This document shows positions 8,601 through 17,147 of a stretch of DNA of 24,260 nucleotides, one piece after another. A program made the position numbers and the translations under genes. The stretch covers positions 1 to 24,260 of the forward strand of contig UQUD01000018.1 of the NCBI GenBank assembly GCA_900544225.1, written 5' to 3'. Within the stretch, counting starts at the first letter, position 1. The number at the start of each line of letters is the position of its first letter. The DNA comes from an uncultured Collinsella sp. GTDB taxonomy: Bacteria > Actinomycetota > Coriobacteriia > Coriobacteriales > Coriobacteriaceae. The notes under the pieces are model-generated. The model saw nothing but the letters and a program-made list of their open reading frames with translations. It was not told the DNA's origin and did no database searches.

Positions 8601-11153
8601 CTCAATACTCCTGAAAAGAAGAACACCGTAAAGGCTTCAATCAATTACACTTCGAAATACCGCATGCGTGCGATGGTGACGACGCGTGTCGATTTTTATA
8701 AGAAAGATGGCACGGTCTACAAGGAAACGACACGTCGCTACGAGAGTAATTTGCTCCAAAAGAAGAATGACGAAAAGGATCCCCAGTACACGTACAAGTA
8801 TCCATTCATCCATACAGATGTTACGGTTGATAACAATTCCGGCGGGGACAGCGACCAAATTACAGATCCTAATCTGACCCTCGAGTCTTCTCCAACCGAT
8901 ACTGAAATGGCTGTGCTGAATTCTGAGGGCGAGCCGGATCCGAGATATAAGTTCTTGGGTTGGATTTCGACCGCCGAGGTCCAGAAGGGTTCTGACGTCT
9001 GGAAGTATATCTACGATGTCGAGGACGATTCCTTCACCACTTCTGACCCGGATAAGGCCGAACCGTATCTGGTGAAACCAGATTTTAAGGTCACCCAGTG
9101 GCAGGATGCCTATCCGGTGTACGCGAAGTACGACGTTAGGTACACCACCAACCTGCACCGCGCAGGTTTTGATGGCACGGACAAGGTCAATGTGCCTAAG
9201 TACGATAAGCACGACATCGCTCCCGTTATCAACGCGGGTACCGATCCTGCTACGGCAACGGTGACCCCTGATATCGAAACTACGGTATACAAGTCCGGCG
9301 GTGAGCTATACAAGCTGAATAAGGTCGAAATCGAACTTCCGAATGGCGAGGTTAAGGAGATCGAACCTAACGGCGGTAACTCGTATTCCTATCCGGTGGA
9401 GCCCGGCGGGACCTATACATTCGTGGCGTACTATTCGCCGTTGGCGGTCGTGTACCATCTCAATGCCAAGGATGTGGACGGTAAGGTAGCTCAGCAGGGC
9501 GATTCTCTCGGCAGCCTTAAGGACGGCATCCCGCTGCCAACGTATAACATTGGCGACATCGATGCCGCAACGAATGCATACAACGTGTTCGCGGGCTGGA
9601 CGGAAACCAAACCGGCAGTTGGCAGCGGCTATGTCGTTTGGTCGGACGGCCTTCCCATGGTGAATAAAAACACCGTGGTCAAGGCACCTGTGGAACTATA
9701 TCCGGTTTATCGCCCCAGTGCAGTCAAGGTCCAATCGAATATCGATGGCAATCTGGAAAACCCCGGTTCCGTGCGCTCCCTTTCGCGCACCGACTCTGGC
9801 GATCAGATTTCGCTGGAGGTAAAAGCTGCAACCGAGGTTGTTGACAAAGACGGCACCAAGTACGACTTTGTCGGCTGGTCGCGCGACTATGTCAATGACA
9901 GGCAGTACAGCCTAATGACTGACGATGAGAAGTATCCCCTTGAGGGCAATGAGCCTTTTAAGAGCGTGACCTACACCGCGGTGTACAAGATCGCGCCGCA
10001 TAAGGTGCGCTATCACGGTGTCGACGGGTCGGTCATCTTTACGGCGACGGTCGACTCGGGCGACGGGCGGGCGACGTGCGCGGGTTTCGTTCACGACGTC
10101 GATGTTCCCAAGATGGATGAGAGCGGAAAACCGGTCTATGACAACGACGGCAATCCAGAGACGGAGAAAAAGTCCGTGGCATACGACCCGGACGCCCACT
10201 CCAAGATCGTCGCGCTGCTCGATGAACAGACGGCTACTAGCGGTGGCGTGCGCGAACTCTTCCTTGAGTGGCGATATGTGCCTGCCGATGGCACTGCGAA
10301 GTCTTGGGATGAGTTTAAGGACGAGCCGGTTAAGGGCGACATGGACCTGTATCCCGTGACGTATCGCGTGGTCGCCAAGGATACATCCGACCCCGAGAAC
10401 CACGTAACCATGACCACCGCGCAGCTTAAATGGCTGCTCGATCCCAACGCCGCCAACACAGTCGACAACAGCGCCGACAAAGCACCCTTTAAGGTCTGCT
10501 TTGCCGAGCCGTTTATGGGAACGCAGTTGACTGTCACGGTTAAGCAGGCGAGCTATGGCCCCAATGCATCCGTGACGGAGAAACCCGTAAACGGCAAGCT
10601 TGTCTCGCTCTACAGCCTGGGCTCGGGTAATGGTTCGTTCGACTTGGCCAACCGCCTGGATTCCAAGACGACGGGCGAAGGGGAGCAAGGCGACGGCAAT
10701 GCTGTGTTCAACTTTGACCAGACTCATGCGCTGACGATCGTCAAAAAGACCACCGATGCTAGTGCCATGGGACAGACGTTCCGCTTTAAGGTGACGAAGA
10801 CGGCGGAGGGAGCCTCTCCCGAGACGCGCGTGGCCGAGGTGAAGGTCGATAAGCGGCAGCAGGAAAACGGTGAGACCTGGTATGTCGGCAGCGTGCAATT
10901 TGCCGCGCCGTCGGGTTTCTATACCGTCGAGGAAGATACGGCTTGGGCATGGCGCTACGAGGGCGAGCTGAGCACGCCGGGCAAGGCGCCCGGTAAATCT
11001 GCCGAGCTGACGATTTCGTCTGCTTCGAGCGCGGGCGATGCGGTGGTGACGTGCGTCAACACGCGCGCGAAGGACAAATGGGTCGATGGCGGCTCGCGTG
11101 CCAAGAATGTTTGGGAAAACGGCACGCTGAGGAGGGAGGACAAGGATGACTAA
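5628..11153 (+). CDS. Giant secreted protein with GLUG-like beta-helix and InlB-type repeats
   Basis: An 1841-residue protein with an ordinary Sec signal peptide (hydrophobic core, cut after AAAHA near residue 35). Residues about 45-400 resemble GLUG-type beta-helix repeats (FRGVFDGQNHTVTG, GGIIVG, GGLIAGEL, ASGFVG, GGLAGR). From about 480 to 1600 come repeats of the Listeria-Bacteroides/InlB_B type. Each has a GW or FW core (near 553 RFMGWF, 676 FIGWTT, 797 RFLGWY, 976 LKFWTL, 1107 KFLGWI, 1321 FAGWTE, 1412 FVGWSR, 1543 LFLEWR) and ends in YPVY or YTAxF. A prealbumin/Cna-B-like domain lies at about 1695-1800 (TIVKKTTDASAM to GFYTVEED). There is no LPxTG motif and no C-terminal membrane span, so it is either released or held by its operon partners. 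GGAGG at 5612-5616 supports ATG 5628. The stretch 8150-9130 is visibly less GC-rich than the rest. Probably an adhesin or fibre-tip protein (inference). Confidence 0.9.
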   Translation: MKIKIVNRGVLNRLIAVAAIALCCVMALPAAAHAEDQTEFHITNRNDFLACVALSRQRDTSQWRVYLDNDIVLNDEDMNAIVANTVKHLSFGNKDYPFRGVFDGQNHTVTGLNYANNMLDPERDTGFFAETDGATIKNFLVKDANIWADFRGGIIVGKAVKTHFENVMVMESTLHVTCANNMLNVITNAGFEGGLIAGELDGCTLYNCEVRGGRAVNNTTSGVQAIGGEGLYMAAFAGYVKNSTIEYCRVTPTRNEDGSIAEKGMTDVTNKYDVAIGALGGNNVYASGFVGCMAEGAKVIDCFSTAKCYSYAASYVGVVSVTRAWTGGLAGRILSKSGNEITRSHFAGDLSSRQYNPIAVIPIIQNDVNLGGIAARANKGDATVAECYFKPSVSLSGSSQGTAAKKKIPSFGGDGTTKGDSYGPWDDERYTTRELWEEHDYDFCAGTMRSTDNDNALGGQHTNEWAMDYKLNIPVHGQSVKATIDFPGAGTATIEATKLGTDQATTDPYTFAVSAVLAGTAQGLAQGDTSVTFRQETSAKPAGLSEANGGYRFMGWFREPDVRVNRIDQDNSWFDGKTDAAAVKDGKRVEKNTKHEASSSYTADNGKDHAKSEGFKGNDLFIASYEAQVLFYNVKGETLDYRSGVAHDKSTDWYRYGVGLTPAAPEDRGSLSTTATFIGWTTQPNANKSMNGAYAAITSTQLADLKNQGAFYPAGSEITVVRPTDFYPVYSDYVSNIMTVFEGNEQDAIDNKTLRDGVGKTNVKVETAKDGTSTYTVQVLDVSGKAISEDGKLPEGYRFLGWYENKQNADGSEVEVRVSRDPSYKLPASVDLTVPHTYTARFEYRVDYYVRAYANDEYTNSELLCSVWNEYETPFNDQVGTSYVRENVVHWGSKHVNHGDKNAYKEGSCAEGYYDNNTLIVAPMSAYSHNVRNDTGADTLKNVLVDTDFPGSGTFDEEKVINALQYTFKPSSDRYSLKFWTLERIGGRWTYLNTPEKKNTVKASINYTSKYRMRAMVTTRVDFYKKDGTVYKETTRRYESNLLQKKNDEKDPQYTYKYPFIHTDVTVDNNSGGDSDQITDPNLTLESSPTDTEMAVLNSEGEPDPRYKFLGWISTAEVQKGSDVWKYIYDVEDDSFTTSDPDKAEPYLVKPDFKVTQWQDAYPVYAKYDVRYTTNLHRAGFDGTDKVNVPKYDKHDIAPVINAGTDPATATVTPDIETTVYKSGGELYKLNKVEIELPNGEVKEIEPNGGNSYSYPVEPGGTYTFVAYYSPLAVVYHLNAKDVDGKVAQQGDSLGSLKDGIPLPTYNIGDIDAATNAYNVFAGWTETKPAVGSGYVVWSDGLPMVNKNTVVKAPVELYPVYRPSAVKVQSNIDGNLENPGSVRSLSRTDSGDQISLEVKAATEVVDKDGTKYDFVGWSRDYVNDRQYSLMTDDEKYPLEGNEPFKSVTYTAVYKIAPHKVRYHGVDGSVIFTATVDSGDGRATCAGFVHDVDVPKMDESGKPVYDNDGNPETEKKSVAYDPDAHSKIVALLDEQTATSGGVRELFLEWRYVPADGTAKSWDEFKDEPVKGDMDLYPVTYRVVAKDTSDPENHVTMTTAQLKWLLDPNAANTVDNSADKAPFKVCFAEPFMGTQLTVTVKQASYGPNASVTEKPVNGKLVSLYSLGSGNGSFDLANRLDSKTTGEGEQGDGNAVFNFDQTHALTIVKKTTDASAMGQTFRFKVTKTAEGASPETRVAEVKVDKRQQENGETWYVGSVQFAAPSGFYTVEEDTAWAWRYEGELSTPGKAPGKSAELTISSASSAGDAVVTCVNTRAKDKWVDGGSRAKNVWENGTLRREDKDD

Positions 11154-11715
11154 GCGCAAGCGGATCGTTGCCCTCCTTGTCGGCGTCCTCCTTTTGGCCG
11201 GCGTCGTCGGCACCTTTGCGTGGCTTTCGGTTACGGGCGTGCTGGTCAACGAGTTTGGCTTTGGCTCGGTGGCGCCTTCGGTGGACGAGACGTTCAAGGA
11301 CAACGTGAAAAGGGATGTCTCGGTAAAAAACACGGGCTCGGCTCCGGCATACCTGCGTGTTGCGGTGGATATCTACTGGCAGGATAAGGATGGCGCGCGC
11401 CTGTGGGATGAGCCGGTTGCCGGCACCGACTACACCATTGAGTGGGGCGATAAAGGCGATGCCGCCGCCACTAACAGCCCTTCGTCTTGGGTTCTTGCGA
11501 GCGACGGGTTCTACTACTGGACGTCTCCTGTTGCGCCGCTCGGCAAGACGGGCGTGCTCATCAAGAGCGTGTCCGAGAAGAAGGCAGATGGTAAAAACCT
11601 AGTCGTCGACATTTCGACTCAGGCGATTCAGTCCACGCCCGACGATGCGGTCACCGAGGCATGGAACTGTACGGTCAATGATGGCGTGCTGGTGCCGCCG
11701 CATGGAGGTGCGTGA
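11146..11715 (+). CDS. Third SipW-cognate secreted protein (TasA-like superfamily)
   Basis: A 189-residue protein. KRKR, a hydrophobic stretch and VVGTFAWLSVTG form a SipW-cognate signal peptide. The mature part opens with EFGFGSVAPSVDETF and continues with DVSVKNTGSAPAYLRVAVDI, the same recipe as the protein at 4977 (VRVENAG...EYVRARL). Both share a Trp/Tyr-rich segment (FYYW here, WFYY there) and a final strand ending in QAIQ or QAVQ, so they are likely paralogues. There is no C-terminal anchor. ATG 11146 overlaps the giant gene by 8 bases and has a strong GGAGGGAGG at 11131-11139, which indicates translational coupling. Likely a minor fibre subunit or the connection between fibre and anchor; this is inferred from context only. 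Confidence 0.85.
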   Translation: MTKRKRIVALLVGVLLLAGVVGTFAWLSVTGVLVNEFGFGSVAPSVDETFKDNVKRDVSVKNTGSAPAYLRVAVDIYWQDKDGARLWDEPVAGTDYTIEWGDKGDAAATNSPSSWVLASDGFYYWTSPVAPLGKTGVLIKSVSEKKADGKNLVVDISTQAIQSTPDDAVTEAWNCTVNDGVLVPPHGGA

Positions 11716-11717
11716 GT

Positions 11718-12416
11718 ATGGCGTTCCCGATTCGCAAAGGCGTTACGCGCTCCTTGCGTTGCATGGTCGCGGCCATTCTCTGCGTGGTCGCGCTCGCCGT
11801 TCCCGCCCGCGCGTTTGCCGATACTCCCGCGATTGCCTATGACGGAAATGCGCGCCAGCTGACGGTAACGGGGGCGACGGGCTCCTCGGGGGAGCCCGAT
11901 CTGTTTCCCGCCTTTAAAGATCTAATGCCCGGCGATGCACGCGAGCAGCAGATCGAGGTTCGTGCCACGGGCGTAAAGTCCCAGGTACGCGTGTTTGTGC
12001 GGGCCGTTGTCGATCACGAGACGGCACACCTGCTGTCGCCCATTACCTTAACGGCGTCGGCTGGCGATGCGTCTGACGGTTGGCTCCAGACGGGAACGCC
12101 GGGCAGCGTGTTCGCCTATCCCACGCAGGTCGCCACGTTCACGAGCGATGGCAGCACGGTGCTCAATCTGCAACTAAGTGTCCCGACGTCGGTGGGCAAC
12201 GAGCTTGCCGACGCGAGCAAGAGCATTCGCTGGGAGATCACCGCCGAGGACGATGGCGAAACAATTCCCGCGCAGCCCGCTGGCTCCAAAAAGTCCAGTC
12301 TGTTTGGCTTGGCCGCGACGGGCGACAGCTCGCTCGCTCTGCTTTTGACGCTGCTAACGCTAGCGATTATCGTTTTCATGGCTGCGCTGATCTTGTCCCG
12401 AAGGAATAAACGCTAG
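11718..12416 (+). CDS. Wall-anchored surface protein with LAATG sorting signal
   Basis: A 232-residue protein with a Sec signal peptide (cut after ARAFA). The beta-rich domain includes DLMPGDAREQQIEVRA followed by VRVFVRAVVD; this PGD-then-strand pattern is seen in wall-anchored companions of SipW/TasA operons. The C-terminus is LAATG (codons 12309-12323), a hydrophobic span and SRRNKR. It is a textbook sorting signal of the LAxTG kind used by class E-like sortases of actinobacteria. GGAGG at 11704-11708 sits 9 bases before ATG 11718 but only 3 before a GTG at 11712, so the ATG is chosen; it starts 2 bases after the upstream stop. Last gene of the operon. By position it could tether the fibre to the wall. 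No sortase gene is in the window. Confidence 0.88.
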   Translation: MAFPIRKGVTRSLRCMVAAILCVVALAVPARAFADTPAIAYDGNARQLTVTGATGSSGEPDLFPAFKDLMPGDAREQQIEVRATGVKSQVRVFVRAVVDHETAHLLSPITLTASAGDASDGWLQTGTPGSVFAYPTQVATFTSDGSTVLNLQLSVPTSVGNELADASKSIRWEITAEDDGETIPAQPAGSKKSSLFGLAATGDSSLALLLTLLTLAIIVFMAALILSRRNKR

Positions 12417-12439
12417 GTTCATCTTTAAAATGTTTCGCC

Positions 12440-12482
12440 CGCCCGGCGGCGGAATATTAGGCTTCCTGCTCTACAGTCCTGC
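12440..12482 (+). repeat. First, partial copy of the terminator-module repeat
   Basis: A GC-rich palindromic head (GCCCGGCGGCGG) is followed by CCTGCTCTACAGTCCTGC at 12465-12482. The same 18 bases recur exactly at 12551-12568, about 86 bases on, again after a GC-rich head. The 48 bases between 12483 and 12530 show nothing recognisable. Confidence 0.65.
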
Positions 12483-12531
12483 TCGCATGGAGAGCACATT
12501 GGATCCATCTTCTAAACGCAACGCCCCCCCG

Positions 12532-12604
12532 GGCGGCGGGCACGAAGTTCCCTGCTCTACAGTCCTGCGCAAGACGAAGGCCACATTAAGTGGCCTTCTT
12601 TGCG
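12532..12604 (+). repeat. Terminator-module repeat, left copy (inverted partner at 17505-17578)
   Basis: From a GGCGG head through GTTCCCTGCTC, ACAGTCCTGCGCAAGACGAA, the hairpin, and CTTCTTTG, this segment is nearly the reverse complement of 17505-17578. The differences I see are in the head, in the hairpin loop and at a couple of bases near 12556-12558. Each copy lies just after the end of an operon (this one after 12416, the other after the minus-strand gene ending at 17617), with the tandem hairpin array on its inner side. Confidence 0.78.
12576..12601 (+). terminator. Terminator of the surface-fibre operon
   Basis: GAAGGCCAC (12576-12584), loop ATTAA, GTGGCCTTC (12590-12598), then TTT. 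The stem is perfect over 9 bp. It lies 160 bases after the last stop of the operon, within the repeat module. Confidence 0.78.
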
Positions 12605-12694
12605 TGCGGAACTCGCGATGAACTTCGTGCCCCGCCGTCCGGGAGGACGCCTCTTTATTGATGGGAGGCCTGATAGGTCGATGGTTCCGTGCCC

Positions 12695-12848
12695 GGATGC
12701 GTCCAAAGTGGGACGGGCTTTCCGGATGGGCAGGCTTTCGAAAAATGCGTCCCGGAATTTGCCTTTGAAATGGGATGCAGTTTCCCGATGAGGCACTCGA
12801 CGGAAAATACATCCCAGAAATGGCCTTTGAGCTGGGATAAGATTTCCG
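12695..12848. repeat. Left array of 61-62 bp hairpin units (one half unit and two full units)
   Basis: The half unit has its right arm GGGACGGGCTTTCCG at 12710-12724. Full units start at 12739 and 12801. Each has a 16-base left arm (CGAAAAATGCGTCCCG and CGGAAAATACATCCCA), a 17-base variable loop, a 15-base right arm (GGGATGCAGTTTCCC and GGGATAAGATTTCCG) and a 14-base linker between units. The period is 62. Geometry is the same as in the array at 17148-17502, which stands in inverted position on the other side of the adhesin gene. No coding capacity. Confidence 0.8.
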
Positions 12849-12865
12849 CGGCATCTCGGATTCTC

Positions 12866-12942
12866 AAAAATGAGACACGCCGTTGGCGAAAATGAGACAC
12901 GTGATATCGGGCATCGGATGTATCATTTGCAAAAATGAGTCC
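12866..12942 (+). repeat. Three copies of AAAATGAGACACG-like direct repeat
   Basis: CAAAAATGAGACACG ends at 12879, GAAAATGAGACACG spans 12888-12901, and GCAAAAATGAGTCC spans 12929-12942. They lie just upstream of the adhesin gene start at 12971 and may be operator sites or the edge of an old mobile element. The ATG at 12935 inside the third copy is in frame with the adhesin but lacks a ribosome site. Confidence 0.5.
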
Positions 12943-12970
12943 ACTCCACTCGAATAAAGCGAGGTCCCTC

Positions 12971-15900
12971 ATGTACGTTCCACACCCCCGTATCCGTAGG
13001 CTGTCGAAAATCCCGCTTGTTGGGACGGCGGCGCTTGCTGCGTTGATCGCCACGAGCGTCGCCTGCTTCACGGCCACGCCCCAGGTTGCCCAGGCGGCAG
13101 ACGCGCCCGCAATCACCGATATGACCGAGTAGGATTATCAAGCCCTGGGTCTGGGCACGAGCGAGGACATTCCGGCCGATACCGTTGGCCCCTATTCCAC
13201 TGATACCCCCACGACGTTTGCCACGCGCAGCGAGGTCTATATGGCAGCTAACGGTAGCCATGGCAATCGCTACACTCTGCGCGACAAGCTCGAGAACGTC
13301 GAGCGCGGTGACATTGGCGGCAGCAGCAAACTCACCGATGGCTATGGAAGTGTGTGGGGCGCCGCAAAGTTCTGGCAAAACGTCAACAACTTCGATACGA
13401 ACAGCGATCTCTACAAGCATAGCGACTACGGTGGCGGCACCTGGTCGTACCTAAGCAACAATGAGTCCTCAACAGTACTCGCCAACGACAACAACGGTTT
13501 CTCGGGCATTCACGCCACGAGTGTTGAGTTCTGCAGCGACGCCAGCACGGGCAAAAAGAGCCGCGTTGCCGAGCTCCGTGTCTACGGCGACAGTTCCTCC
13601 ACGACGATTGACGGCAAGTCATACGCCGGAAAGGTTGAGCTGGTCCTCTACTCGTTTAGCAACGGGCGTACGCGCACTCTCGACACACACCTGCCGGTGA
13701 CGGTCAACACTAATATGATGTACGAAGGCCGTTTTAAGTACCTGGATGCCGGTTACCTGCAAGAGCACGACGCCGTCTTTGATGTCGAGGCGGGCGATGT
13801 CGATGGCGACGGCGTCGACGAGCTTTTTGTCTACGCGGGCTGCTATGTCGACGAGAACGGCGTGCGCAAGGCTGTAGTCGACATGTATGACTTGGAGGGC
13901 GGCAACTGGAAGCAAAGCGTCGTCAAGATCGATGCCGGTAACGCCGCGGACTACACCACGCACAACAAGGGCGGGAACGACTCCTGGACGCAGCTTCAGT
14001 CAGCTCCTGTCGTTTCGCTAGCGGCCGGCGACCTCGATCGCGATTTTTGCGATGACCTCGCCATCGTGGTCTCGGCACCCTACGGCAAGAAGAATATTGA
14101 TAAGTCGACGCATTGCGAGCTGTTTTCGTGGGATGCATCCAAGGGTGCGCTCGTCCATGTCGATGCTCTGGGCGACGCGGGCGCAATCTCCCTCTCCGCG
14201 AACGGCAAGACCATGGTCGCTGCGAATGCGACGTTCGGCACGTTTGCCGCCTACGATGAAGAAGGAAAGAAGACGGGTGAAACCGTCACGGGCCTTATTC
14301 TTGCGGGCTATGACTGGCAACGCAGCGCTTTTGATTACGGCGCTTCTGACGGCAGCAAGGGGCTGTACGGCGCGCTGTACCGCTACGCGTATTTTGACTC
14401 GGAGTCTGGCGAGTTCAAGCTTTCCGATTGCAAGGAATACAGAGACGGGCTCCTCGCCTCCTATGGGCTGATGCATGTGCCCAACAGCGCATGGAAGGAT
14501 AGCGCTCAGGATAAGCGCTATCCGTGCACCTTGGCGCCTATTGCCCTTGCCACTGCCAACCTTGACGGCCTGTCCGAGCAGCTGGCGGTCGACGAGGTGC
14601 TCGTGGGCGGCGATGTGTTCCGCGACTTTGCCTGCAACACGGCACAGAGCGGGGCTCAGGGCTTGGGGTCCATGGTCGGAACCATGAGCATGAGCGGTCA
14701 GCAATACAACAGCAGCAACAAGCATGACCATAAGGGTATAGAGCAGGTGTGGATCAGCGACGTCAAGGCGGGCAGCGTCTCGGGTTCGGACCGCTATAAC
14801 GAGAGCTTTATCGCCGTGGTGGGCAAGCACCGCGACGAGGACCTGCGCAAGAACGATGACTACTATTGGATGACCGCCTCGCATTTTTCGCTCGACGAGA
14901 ACGGAAAGGTGCGCCGCGGCGAGGAGCAGGTGATTAGCGAGAGCAACCGTCGCGGCACTACCTACGGCACATTTATCTCGCTCGCGCTGCCCGATGTCGA
15001 CAACGACAGCGTCAAGATCACGTACAAGGACCGCTACAAGGTCTATACCAACCCGCGCGTGCTTGCCGTGCTGCAGGATGCGCCCTATGTTGAGGATCTG
15101 GAGCAGGCATACGGCTATCTGGTGTTGGGCGGCACGTCATACGGAGAGGAAAAGGGCACGGGGACATCCCAGGGCTATACCATTGGCGCCGAGTTGGGCG
15201 TTGCCGTCGAGGTGCAGACCGGTCCGCCCCTGGTCGCGATGAATGCTTCAGTCGATTTTGCCGCCGAGGGATGCTATGACTACCGGAGCGAGCGCACGGT
15301 CAGCGCAAGCGTAAGCTATGAGTCGCATGCCGGCGAGGGTGACAAGGCCGTGCTCTACACGATTCCGATGGTCTATTACGAGTATGAGATCGAAAATGAG
15401 GAAACTGGTGGCAAGGGCGTGATGGCGGCGCCCGTGTCGCTCGGCGCGCAGACCTCGGTCGTTAATGCCGAGGCCTATGACCGCATTGCCAAACAGCACA
15501 ATATGACACCGCTCAGCTACTTTTTGACCAACCGGTCGGGAGAACCCGGAACCTATCAAACGACGCTCAACGGCGAGACTCCCGTTGGGGATTCCTTTGG
15601 CCTGGGCAAGCCTGGCGTAACGCGCGCCTACACGCACGATGGGTTTAACGGCGCCGCCGCGCAGTCGGGGGCGAGCATTGAGCAGACCATCGAAGTCGAG
15701 GAGGGCAAGGAGCAGGAGCTCGAGCTCGGCTTGACGCTGAACGGCAGCGTTGTCATGGGCGCGAAGCTCGCAAAGCACGAGTTGTTTGGCGGCCTGTGCT
15801 TTGGTGCCAACGCCGGCTTTACGACGGGTAACTCCTCGAGTGAATCGACCGAATACGGCGGCACCGTCGACAACCTGCCCGAGGCCGCGCAGGGCAAGTA

Positions 15901-17059
15901 CGGTTTTGTGTGGCGTCTGGGCGTCAACGCGGTGGATGTCGACAAGTTCGAGGCAGACTCGGGCGACAAGCTCGGCACCAAGGACACCGACCAGTTCTGG
16001 ATCGTGGGCTATGACGTTAAGGACGTCGAGATGCCCGACGCGCCGGCCGTGACGGGCTTTACGGCAAACGCCGTCGATTCGACCAGCGTTACGTTTATCT
16101 GGGACGATGTACTCGCAAACAAGAGTGGCTTTAGCTACGGCGTGGGCATGCTGCAGAGCAATGCGGCGGATGCGGTCGTCAATAGCTGGAAGATTGCCGA
16201 CAACGCGCAGACCTCGCTCAAGTGGGATGGGCTGCAGCCCAATACGGAGTATCGATTCGCCATCGCCGCCGTTAAGAATGGATCCACGGCCGAAACGGGT
16301 ATTCGATCGGCGATCATCACGGTCAAGACCATGCCCGATGGCATGACGATGACTGTGAGCGGACCTGCGGCGGATACAGCGGAGAGGTCGGCCCTCGAGT
16401 ATGACTCTTTGGTCGAGTGCTCGGCGGGAGACAAGCTGACACTCTCGGCGATTGGCCATGTGAAGCAACTCGGTGCCGACGATAGCGAAACAGGGCTGGC
16501 ACCGACCTATATGTGGTACCGCAAGGGCCGCGGCGAGACAGAGTTTAAGCTCGTGGGTGCCGATGGCAACCTCGCGGCTGGAACGGCCTCAAAGCTCGAG
16601 ATTGACCTGACCGCAGACGATGACGGTGCGCAGTATTACTGCCACGTGGGATACAACGACGTGGGCCTCGACACCGGCACGACGCTCGTGAATATCGAGG
16701 CCGAGGAGACGGCGCCCACAACGGTGAACGCCACCCCGATCCGCACGCGCCGCCTGTTCTCACAGGCAAGTGCGGGCGCCAAGAAGTTCCTGGACCATAC
16801 GCTGGTAAACACCGCCGGCCCAACCGATTCCGAAGGCTCAAAGGACCCCGAGACTCCTGAGACCCCGACGAACCCGGACAAGCCCAAGTCCGACAACGGA
16901 GCTAAGACCGACACCAAGGTCAAGACTACGACCACAGCGAAGAACCTCGCAAACACCGGCGACCAAACATTCGCCCTAGTCGCCACCGCAGCAGCAGCGG
17001 GAGCAACGCTCGTAGTGATAGCCCTCATCATGCTGATCAAGCGCCGCAAGACCCACTAG
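12971..17059 (+). pseudogene. Large LANTG-anchored surface protein, interrupted by an in-frame TAG
   Basis: ATG 12971 (GAGG at 12961-12964) opens a 53-residue reading frame with a clear Sec signal peptide (cut after AQA, followed by ADAPAITD). It stops at TAG 13130-13132, and the same frame then continues without another stop to 17059, about 1362 codons in all. The body has FG-GAP/VCBS-like segments (EAGDVDGDGVDELFVYAG near 13790; AAGDLDRDFCDDLAIVV near 14025), a fibronectin type III domain (about 16035-16335), an Ig-like domain (about 16350-16705, with MWYRKG and YYCHVG) and a Thr/Pro/Lys-rich spacer. It ends with LANTG (16946-16960), a membrane span and KRRKTH. Everything but the TAG looks intact, so the loss is recent, or the stop is read through, or it is a sequence error. 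ATG 13241 with GAGG at 13232 could restart translation, but that product would have no signal peptide. Confidence 0.85.
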
Positions 17060-17086
17060 TAGCCAGTCGAACATATCGACAACCCA

Positions 17087-17126
17087 AAAACCCGGGTAGC
17101 CAAAAAACAGGCCACCCGGGTTTTCT
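17087..17126 (+). terminator. Terminator after the LANTG surface protein gene
   Basis: AAAACCCGGGT (17087-17097) pairs with ACCCGGGTTTT (17114-17124), with partial pairing continuing inward and a T-rich end. It lies 27 bases after the stop codon. Confidence 0.9.
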
Positions 17127-17147
17127 GTTGAGTGGAGACTCCGCAAG

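Noticed and set aside
9912..11333. A 473-codon minus-strand open frame
   Set aside because: Antisense to the end of the giant secreted protein and the start of the next gene; no domain or ribosome site.
13040..13080. Lipoprotein signal in the interrupted adhesin (TSVAC)
   Set aside because: Position -3 is Ser, not a lipobox residue, and a normal AQA signal peptidase site follows; the C-terminus carries a sortase anchor.
13130..13132. TAG as a pyrrolysine codon
   Set aside because: No pyl gene or Pyl-type protein context is visible; a simple mutation is far likelier.
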